In this document: positions 56,158 to 64,000 of the stretch, piece by piece
Numbering within the stretch: the stretch's first letter is position 1
Layout of the letters: each line of letters begins with the position of its first letter
Source of the DNA: Siphonodentalium dalli
Lineage: Eukaryota; Mollusca; Scaphopoda; Gadilida; Siphonodentaliidae
Assembly: GCA_032622095.1 (NCBI GenBank)
Contig: CP136069.1
Coordinates: 105,800,278 to 105,864,277, forward strand
Direction: 5' to 3'
DNA: 64,000 nucleotides
Translations under genes and position numbers: made by a program
The notes under the pieces: generated by a model
What the model was told of the DNA's origin: nothing
Seen by the model: only the letters and a program-made list of their open reading frames with translations
Database searches by the model: none

Positions 56158-57383
56158 AGTGGTCTGAAAAACGGCGGCCATGATGGACGCCATCTTGTCT
56201 GGAGTCTACACGGCCACTTTTTTTTCTTGTTAACATTGCTTAAAAGTTGAAGGACATAATAAGGAACAAAATGAGTGGGGTGAAGCTCCCGGACTAAATA
56301 CAGGAAGAAAACATCATGTGGCCGCCCTACATTTTCGTTCGGCGGAATGGAGATTTTTCAAGAATGGAGGTGTCATCGTCCCGTCGATAAAAACACTACT
56401 TTTACCATCAGAAAACAAGTTAAAACTTCTATTTTACTATTTAGTATATATTAGACTTTGCAATAATCCGTCACCCAAACATGAAAATGTGAACATAATG
56501 CTAGTTTTTCTGTTAAGATTTTCGTTCGGCGGAATGCAGATTTTTCAAGAATGCGGATGTCATCGTCCCGTCGATAAAAACACTACTTTTATCAGCAGAA
56601 AACAAGTGCAAACTTCAATTTTACTATTTAGTATATATTAGACAAACATTTTCTGCAAAAATCCGTCACTCAAACATGAAAATGTAAACGTAATGCTAGT
56701 TTTTCTGTTAAGATTTTCGACGATTTTCGTTCGGCGGAATGGAGATTTTTCAAGAATGGAGGTGTCATCGTCCCGTCGATAAAAACACTACTTTTACCAT
56801 CAGAAAACAAGTTAAAACTTCTATTTTACTATTTAGTATATATTAGACTAACATTTTCTGCAATAATCCGTCACCCAAACATGAAAATGTGAACATAATG
56901 CTAGTTTTTCTGTTAAGATTTTCGAAGATTTTCGTTCGGCGGAATGCAGATTTTTCATGAATGCGGATGTCATCGTCCCGTCGATAAAAACACTACTTTT
57001 ATCAGCAGAAAACAAGTGCAAACTTTTATTTTACTATTTAGTATATATTAGACAAACATTTTATGCAATAATCCGTCACCCAAACATGAAAATGTAAACG
57101 AAATATGACTTTTAGTGTTTAGATTATCGTCCCAGAAGTGATAAATTTCCCTAATTTCGACGCTTCGTTATTCGAACGCCCACAGTTCAGCATACGCTCA
57201 ATTGTATCGGGAAAACATCACATTCGTATAGAGTAGATACCAATAAACAAGTTGAGACCATGTTTGTGCCTCTAAACTCTTTCATTTCCGAATAAAATGA
57301 CTTTTAAATATTCGTTCCGTCCCGTCCCGTCTTTTAGACAAATCGTTCCGTCCCGTCCCGGAAAATCGTCCCGTCCCGTCTTT
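56158..57383 (-). repeat. Repeat Y, right copy, shorter and uninterrupted
   Basis: Inverted relative to the left copy: tail segment 56158-56325, about 3.8 satellite units to 57110, and head segment to 57383 (GACGGGACGGGACG words). It contains the empty target sites of the foldback (single TTTTCTTCC near 56305) and of the Helitron pair. The left and right copies share no flanking sequence. Confidence 0.85.
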
Positions 57384-58103
57384 TAGTAGATCCCTATTTA
57401 TAATAAACATTTCACTGTGGAACATGTGTATACTGCCATGATTGTTATGTGCACATGTAAATTACACAATAACTTTTCTAATTTAGCCCATAGGACCACA
57501 TATTTTGTGGGCATAATATTTACACAAGACTTCATTATGTTATCGTATATAGGTTGCATATACTGTAATTGATATGTATTTTTAACCGAAATGAATCTTA
57601 TCTTATCAGGGTCTCCGTCCTGAGTTTGGTTTATGGTTCTAACCAAAATTGTTATGGATGTTCAGCGTCACGATGACTTTCAGTTCGTATTGTTCGCAGA
57701 TTTAGTTTTCGGCTTAGTTATTCTAGAATTATTCTTTTTCACTTATTTTGAAAAAAAGTAATATAGCTAAGATTTGCACACAACAATCTAAATGAAATTA
57801 TGCATAAATCTCCATCATCTTGGGAACTATTACATGAGGCCATCGTACGGGATATACATGTGTTATTGTTTTGGTAGATTCAATATTTTAACGTTATCAT
57901 TCTTAGTTTAACGAGGTCAGAAATGACTCTTGTTTCGATTAATTGTCTGCAGTTATAACCGAAAAGTTTGAAAACAAATTATACAACGCACAGCCGGTTA
58001 TATGGTAAATTTGTCTAATAACTGCATAGGCTTAATATGAATATTTATTTCTTATAATGCCACGCGTTATTTCACAAGAGAACCGCCAAAGTAGACAGTC
58101 CAA
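57384..58103. other. Unassigned region
   Basis: AT-rich and without visible repeats. Frames such as 57646-57398 (minus) show no domain. It could hold downstream parts of the zinc-finger gene that follows on the minus strand, but no exon is recognisable. Confidence 0.35.
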
Positions 58104-58280
58104 TTAAAACGACCGATGAGTGCACGCCGAACATTTCGGGGATTCGTCACCAACATGTATTTTAAGATGCCGCTTTAAGTTGTAATTTGTAGAAAAATAT
58201 TTTCCGCACAAGTCGCATCTGACTTTCCCTAACGCTTCCTCTATGGGCACAATTTCCAATGGCGCGTCTGATTCAGACAT
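58104..58280 (-). CDS. Small C2H2 zinc-finger ORF (possible host exon)
   Basis: 58 codons from ATG at 58280 to TAA at 58104. After an acidic leader (MSESDAPLEIVPIEEALGK) comes one textbook C2H2 finger, CDLCGKYFSTNYNLKRHLKIH, written here as C-x2-C-x12-H-x3-H (residues 22-42). A linker-like VGDESPK and the first half of a second finger (CSAC, about 50-53) follow before the stop. It looks like the start of a poly-zinc-finger protein cut short, either a first exon whose splice donor I cannot place or a truncated gene copy. A DNA-binding role in the nucleus is inferred from the family. It is the only frame in the window that looks non-transposon. Confidence 0.6.
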   Translation of the reverse strand: MSESDAPLEIVPIEEALGKVRCDLCGKYFSTNYNLKRHLKIHVGDESPKCSACTHRSF

Positions 58281-58565
58281 GGTGTTTCATAATACTAAAT
58301 TCGAGATGCCACAAAATATCCGCGCAACACATAAGGGACCGGATGAATTGACTGATTAAGGGATTAATTATAATATAATTAAGCCTTCACCGCCGGTGAT
58401 TTTATGGGGACTGGCTGTTTTTGCTTTGTTCACAGAGAGATAATTGTTGTGATTAATTGTTGTGATTATAGCTCCACTCGATGATGTGTATAACGTGTCA
58501 TGCATCATAAATTTATTTGTCTTCAGGGAGAGTATTTGTTTTGTTAGGGGGGGGGGGGGTCTTAT
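58281..58565. other. Unassigned region upstream of the zinc-finger ORF
   Basis: Potential promoter side of the minus-strand ORF; I see no convincing TATA box or initiator. A G11 run lies near 58548, then a TA tail belonging to the LINE fragment. Confidence 0.35.
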
Positions 58566-59320
58566 ATATATATATCTTTATTGCCTCCTCGTGGGAGAGT
58601 AGATATTTACATGAGTTATAATACATATATAAATATACAGTTTAACCAGATTGGTAACATGATTTCTGTGATAGTCCATGCATTATCAGAATCATTTATA
58701 TAGCAATCTCATACACACAAGAATACATGTTCGTGTATTTATGAACAGCGCTGGAAAACATGGTCCGAATTGGTGTTTGTGATCATATTACATATATATA
58801 GCAAGAATACACTTGTGTCTATGATCACCAAGTCTAAAACATCGTAGATATGTTCGGAGAGCGACGGCATGAGACCTCCGAGGAAAACTGACATAAGATA
58901 TGTTGGTGCGAGAGATGCGAGGAACAGATACACATCGATCCCGAGTTTATTTAGTATCATTTCCCAGTGCTGATCAACTAAATGAATGTGGCCGACCTGC
59001 AAGACCAAAACACATGGTATAACTCGTGGTTGTAATCCGTGTCGCACAAACTGCACGTCAGATTATTTTCGTAAGTTGATTTGTTGAGCAGCTTTGCTAT
59101 GTGTCTCAGTGGCTTCGAGAATGATCGGTGGGATTTGCACAGATTCCAAATTTTCCATGTTTGATTGGGATGGGAATGGCAGCGCATGGATAGTGAGAGC
59201 TCGGCATTGAGCGCAGTCGAACGATACCACGAAGAGTCTTAACCTCTGTCAAACCATTCAACGGAGAAAAATGTATACCATAGCACATGGTGGCAGTAAG
59301 GCGAGCAATTTCCAATGATA
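58566..59320 (-). pseudogene. LINE 3' fragment with ORF2 C-terminus
   Basis: The minus-strand tail at 58566 is TA-rich next to CTTTATTGCCTCC. Upstream, the frame 59187-58978 has LTCSLCDTDYNHELYHVFWSC, a C-terminal Cys-His segment like that of LINE-3. After a frameshift near 58980 it continues as LVDQHWEMILNKLGIDVYLF. RT and endonuclease are absent, so this is a 5'-truncated copy, as is common for LINEs. It is probably related to LINE-3 by segment order and tail. Confidence 0.65.
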
Positions 59321-59682
59321 ATTCTTATACAAAACATCACAGGAAAAAAGATAAATATTTATACGGGCTCTCTATCCGCGAACATACTAGGCTACATCCG
59401 AAGATCACATGTTCTGTCTTTTAGTCGGGTAATTCGTCCACTCGGTTATAGGGATGTGGCAGTTATGTGTTGGTGTAACATAACACTTCCCCACATATAT
59501 ATATATAGCTTCATCTGAGGAAGATACGTTATTTATCAAAACCGCATGGTCTGGTTTGATTTTGTTTAAACATGGTGTTGTAGGTTGGTAAGCTGACTAC
59601 ATGTGCTACATAGACACAATACAGAGACCCATCGACATCCAGATAAGAAGGCACACACGTGTGCCACACATAGCACATTGTG
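59321..59682. other. Unassigned spacer
   Basis: Contains a short TA run (59498-59508) and no supported gene. Confidence 0.35.
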
Positions 59683-59687
59683 ATGAT

Positions 59688-60701
59688 ATATGTTCGGATG
59701 TTACAAGAATCGTTACAATTTTATCTAATGACTCTTAAAAAAGCCAGAATTGCATAATTTGGAGCAATACGATATATGAATATTCGATAAGATGATTCGG
59801 TTTCATTGTCGCGTAACGGTCTACTAGAGTGGCAACGAGTCATAAAGTCTGTAAAATAAACATCATTATAACAAATCGTTGATACGCCGTAGCGTGTCGT
59901 CCGGCATGTGTGGTCTATATGCAAACTCCAAACATGTTAATAGTAAACGAATATCCGATTAGCAGCATGCATGTTAACGGCAGCATTCACGTGCGTGTGA
60001 TCAAGGCATCGCGTTATCATTCATTCACGTTATTGAGATCGCAAATCTGAATGCTGAGATGGATGTTCAATTAATTTCAATTGAAATACATTCATAATAT
60101 AATATGCACACATCATTATTTTCGAATATGTTATGGATTCATATTTCAGTTGATATTCGCAGTCCAATTGATCAGTCTCAGATACATATAAAAACACTCG
60201 AAAACTCATCAGAACTCCTTAAGTAATACGCATATTTACTGCATAGAAACTCGGCGTTTGGCGCATCTTCATCTGTGCCGTTCGCATCTTTCTGGACCGA
60301 CAGTGGTCCCTTCATATCGCGCGGATATTGAGAACGACAAGGATTTATTAAATCCTATGCTTCATTGACAGATTAAACTATATACCGGCATTTGTTTTGG
60401 AAGCGTGGAAGTCCAGGAACTATACTAGTGAATGGTTGTTCTCGAAAATTTGAGTGAGCAAAAGCAAAAACACCATTGAACAAATTCGCCAAAAATAAAT
60501 TAATGGTCTGATCTGGGAAAACCGATTGACAACTGGTGTATAAATACTCATGCTTCGTGTGAACATACACATACGATGCTCAATGTCTGTATTACGGTGA
60601 GAAACAAACATATCCCCATATCATATACGTGAAAATGACTTTCCCATATTCTCGGTTTTGGCGATACCCTCGGTTTTGGCGATACCACGTACACGGGGGT
60701 G
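59688..60701 (-). mobile_element. Element X, right copy
   Basis: 1,014 bp, inverted relative to 14471-15837 and lacking its 335-bp insert. Flanked by identical ATGAT at 59683-59687 and 60702-60706. On the minus strand it begins CACCCCCGTGTACGTGG and ends GAACATAT. Because each X copy has its own matching 5-bp flanks, X moved as a unit. No terminal inverted repeats and no ORF with a known domain are seen; a shared 65-codon frame is at 60570-60373. Confidence 0.7.
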
Positions 60702-60706
60702 ATGAT

Positions 60707-61237
60707 GGAATCATCACTATTCAATCAATAGCAGAATGAGCCTTTGTCAGTCCCACATTAGTTTTGATTGGCCATGATAGTTGCAGGTTGAAGAAGATGA
60801 GGGTCTATAATTTCACTAACATAATTCTTCATAATAGCTAATAGCCCTCATAACTTACCATTTAAAAGATATTTTCATTTTAAATACCACCCCAGGTTAA
60901 GTGGTCCTGCTAATTTTATATTTTCCTGATGGGCACTGCTGGATTGCTATGATCGATGTTTGTAGGTCAAGGCGATTCTGTTAAGAAATAGTACCATCAT
61001 TAAAGTTGGTTCTGTTTGCATTGTTTTGTTAATCCGAGCAATTTGTGCAAAAGTCAGTGTCTGTATGCAACATTCAAGAACATATATACTTATAATAATA
61101 ATAATAATAATTGCGCATGCGTGAGTTTCGGAGGCGTGATATTTTTTCGGGAACGTTTTCTTTACTAATATTCGGAAATTTGGATGTTATTTCTAACTCT
61201 TCATGGATCTAAATTACATGTGATTACTTAGTTTACA
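60707..61237. other. Unassigned region with (TAA)n microsatellite
   Basis: Unique-looking DNA, a (TAA)7 tract at 61091-61112, then TTGCGCATGCGTGAG. The last 120 bases precede the ORF at 61238 and may be its 5' UTR. Confidence 0.4.
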
Positions 61238-61648
61238 ATGGCGGATGGAGAAACCGATAGAAAGCGAGAAAGGAACTCTGAAGGTGAGACACCAAAGCCC
61301 AACGAAAAAAATAAGAGAACTGAAATGAAAACAAATATGGCGGATCCGGCCGCGACTTTGGACATCTCAGGTCAACTCGCCATCTTAACAAAAGTTATCA
61401 ACGACGTTAAAATCGGACAGGACAGTTTACGAAAAACAATTGACACCAAGCTGGATAAGTTAAATAATGAATGGAAGCAGATTTTCGAGGAAAAATTCAA
61501 AATGCTATCAGAAGATATCACGATGGACATAAGTGTTGAAAGGGGTCGAATAGATACCGTTATCAGCGAGCTGAGCGAAGTGAATCAGAAAATTGATTTG
61601 ACCAATCAAGGTCCACTTGCACCCCCCCCCCCCGATGATTACAAATAA
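61238..61648 (+). CDS. ORF1-like coiled-coil protein, truncated
   Basis: 136 codons from ATG in good context (ACAATGG). A highly charged N-terminus is followed by SGQLAILTKVINDVKIGQDS and an amphipathic helix-rich segment to about residue 125 that looks like a coiled coil, as at the start of LINE ORF1 proteins. It ends in PLAPPPPDDYK where a C12 run meets the 365-bp repeats, so the reading frame after the run is not original. Most likely a 5' LINE fragment; a host coiled-coil gene start is less likely. Confidence 0.5.
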   Translation: MADGETDRKRERNSEGETPKPNEKNKRTEMKTNMADPAATLDISGQLAILTKVINDVKIGQDSLRKTIDTKLDKLNNEWKQIFEEKFKMLSEDITMDISVERGRIDTVISELSEVNQKIDLTNQGPLAPPPPDDYK

Positions 61649-61675
61649 CCGCCATTTCCTCTAACTCCGACCAGA

Positions 61676-62770
61676 TGTATTTAATCGTTGTAATAGATCG
61701 GTTGTTAGCAAAAGACACAGACAAAATGTATGCCATTTTGTTGGTATGATGTCCTTCTTCCAAATGACGGCAAATAATTTGGCAAAAAATTCAAAATGGC
61801 CGCCGAAAAATGACGTCATATGCACGAAAATAGGAAATTTAATTAATATTTCACCATATCTTCCATTTTTCTTCATATTAATCATTAGTAAATGGCAATG
61901 TTTTTGAGACAGTCATCAAGCGTGATATTATAGCGTCATTTTAAGACATTTGCCATTGACGAGGGTTCAGTAATAGATACAGAAAGAGGATTTGAAAAAT
62001 AGGGGTGAAATTTTCGATACTTTTTGCAAGACGATTTTGCTGTATTTAATCGTTGTAATAGATCGGTTGTTAGCAAAAGACACAGACAAAATGTATGCCA
62101 TTTTGTTGGTATGATGTCCTTCTTCAAAATGACGGCAAATAATTTCGAAAAAAAATTCAAAATGGCCGCCGAAAAATGACGTCATATGCACGAAAATAGG
62201 AAATTTAATTAATATTTCACCATATCTTCCATTTTTCTTCATATTAATCATTAGTAAATGGCAATGTTTTTGAGACAGTCATCAAGCGTGATATTATAGC
62301 GTCATTTTAAGACATTTGCCATTGACGAGGGTTCAGTAATAGATACAGAAAGAGGATTTGAAAAATAGGGGTGAAATTTTCGATTTTTTTTGCAAGACGA
62401 TTTTGCTGTATTTAATCGTTGTAATAGATCGGTTGTTAGCAAAAGACACAGACAAAATGTATGCCATTTTGTTGGTATGATGTCCTTCTTCAAAATGACG
62501 GCAAATAATTTCGAAAAAAATTCAAAATGGCCGCCGAAAAATGACGTCATATGCACGAAAATAGGAAATTTAATTAATATCTCACCATATCTTCCATTTT
62601 TCTTCACATTAATCTTAGTAAATGGCAATGTATTTGAGACAGGCATCAAGCGTGATATTATGCGTCATTTTAAGACATTTGCCATTGACGAGGGTTCAGT
62701 AATAGATACAGAAAGAGGATTTGAAAAAGAGGGGTGAAATTTTCGATTTTTTTGCAAGACGGTCTTGATA
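61676..62770. repeat. 365-bp tandem repeat, three copies
   Basis: Copies start near 61676, 62041 and 62407 with TGTATTTAATCGTTGTAATA. Each has AAAATGGCCGCCG, then TGACGTCA (about 61811, 62177, 62542), and later GCCATTGACGAGGGTTCAGT. The copies are nearly identical, implying recent expansion. Minus frames of 74-115 codons repeat with the units and have no domain. Confidence 0.9.
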
Positions 62771-62884
62771 GTCATTTTAACGACAAACCACACAGGATGT
62801 TAATATAGAATGTCAACAACTATGTGCTTTATTTTATTGGACGGATGTTTTACTTCAATGGGAATGAAATTGGTGTAGAACATT

Positions 62885-64000
62885 TCCAAAATGGCCGCCG
62901 AAAATATGAAAAATGGTAAATATTGTCCCAGGGTGTCCTGCAATGGCTTACAAGTTGTGGTTGATATATACAATTGGCTAATCTGTATTATATACATTGA
63001 ATACTTACATGTCTGATGCACCATGGATCATTGTTTCTATTGTCACCACTGACATCACAAGAAATATTGGATATTTCTCTCACAAACTTGACATAAATAT
63101 CGGCAAAAATTGGACAATTGGACAATTGGACAATTTTTTAAAGTAAAATGCAACTATCATTGGTATCAAAGGTGTTTATTGTTTTGGTCTATCTTAAATG
63201 TGTCACACTACGGTGTTTATAGACCAAATTGCTCAAGATGGCTTCCAAAATGGCAACCAAATTTGTAAAAAGTTATTTTTTTACATATATCCCGAACATT
63301 ATTCTCTGCGTTATCCGACAAGGTATTAAATTGTGACTCACTTGGTTATTATACGTGTTAGTTAATTAGCTGACAACCACGTTCTATTATGTTTGTTCCA
63401 GTTCCGTATGGGGCATGACAAATTCATTTTAAAGTTGCAGTATGAAATTTGGCGGAGAACCTCTTTTGTGATTCTTGTCATATTATTGAAAGGAAATGGG
63501 CAGAACTTTGAAACGGAACTGAGATGAACCATAATATGTGGCTATTCTGGTCCATTATGATAAAACATATCAACTGGATATAGGGTGAATGCCAGGGAGT
63601 TACTATATGATCATAGGTAAGGTGAATAGGTATACAGGGAGTTATTGTATGGTCAATGGTGAGACGAGTACATGTATGTATACAATGAGTGACTGTATGA
63701 TCATAAATGTAATGAATAGCTATGCAGGGAGTGACTAAATTGTCATGTGTCAGGTGTATGAGTATACCCGGTGTTCCTGCTTGGTGACTCGTTGCGGTAT
63801 GGTCATGTGTAGGTTATACGGGCATACACATGTGTTGCTATATGGTCATGGGCGAGGGGTATGTGTATATAGCGAGCGGCTATATGGCCATGGATGATGT
63901 GCATATGCATACATGGATTGAATATACTGACATGGCTGGGGAGTATTAGTATATCTTGAGTGGCTATTATGCTATGGTGTGACAAATAGGGATACAGGGA
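62885..64000. repeat. ATGGC-rich dispersed repeat plus minisatellite, copy 2
   Basis: 62885-63560 matches about 30180-30890 in direct orientation. From 63560 to the window end the ~60-bp minisatellite words (GGTATACAGGGAGT, TATGGTCATG) follow. Its last 300 bases are the inverse of 32170-32440. The same two modules are therefore joined at both places. Confidence 0.75.

Noticed and set aside
14471-60701. A 46-kb composite transposon bounded by the two inverted X copies with ATGAT flanks and CAC ends (Transib/RAG-like).
   Set aside because: Each X copy has its own matching 5-bp flanks on both sides, so X inserted twice independently. The X ends are not inverted repeats, and no transposase lies between.

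Overview
The window looks like repeat-dominated nuclear DNA of a marine invertebrate. I lean towards a mollusc or another lophotrochozoan, but the sequence does not settle the phylum. The evidence is: several non-LTR retrotransposons (LINEs), one of which starts with a 2A-type motif; a Penelope-like element carrying a GIY-YIG nuclease; many short non-autonomous Helitrons; long satellites and minisatellites; and almost no host coding sequence. There are no bacterial-style operons, no rRNA and no convincing tRNA. Gene names are left blank because nothing here is a named host gene.

Layout. 1-4925: three families of non-autonomous Helitrons (called A, B and C here), several joined head to tail, plus a 368-bp foldback. 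4926-10260: a degenerate hammerhead-like motif, a near-perfect 161-bp hairpin, a decayed Penelope-like element (6464-7853, minus) and two LINE scraps (9348-10171, plus). 10260-14465: an old family A-like repeat and several short tandem duplications. 14471-15837: element X, about 1 kb with 5-bp target duplications, also present inverted at 59688-60701. 15868-29707: repeat Y, which contains a ~207-bp satellite. It is split by a 6.5-kb insertion (two Helitrons, one of them holding LINE-1) and by a 4.56-kb foldback transposon. A shorter, uninterrupted Y copy lies inverted at 56158-57383 and shows the empty site of the foldback. 29690-32760: DNA rich in ATGGCNGCC-type motifs, then a palindromic minisatellite; the same composite recurs at 62885-64000. 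32763-36480: LINE-2. 36900-42760: a 5-6 kb highly diverged satellite containing a 10-bp minisatellite. 43028-43947: an orphan LINE ORF1. 44257-49817: LINE-3 with ORF1 and ORF2. 50240-55905: a 231/225-bp satellite of about 25 units. 57384-61237: a 58-codon C2H2 zinc-finger ORF, a LINE 3' fragment, the second X copy and unique DNA. 61238-62790: an ORF1-like coiled-coil ORF followed by three 365-bp tandem repeats.

How the parts relate. Nothing here forms a pathway. The informative structure is the nesting order: the Y satellite came first, then Helitron pairs and the foldback entered it, then LINE-1 entered one Helitron. All long retroelement ORFs between 6 and 60 kb are on the minus strand. The three full-length-like LINEs are nearly intact, each with a single lesion (one frameshift or one in-frame stop), so they inserted recently or contain assembly errors. 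Several repeat families carry dense animal transcription-factor-like motifs: AGGTCAAGGTCA in family A, TGCGCATGCGC in family B, and TGACGTCA with ATGGC in the 365-bp repeat. All family assignments come from reading motifs; no database search was possible.
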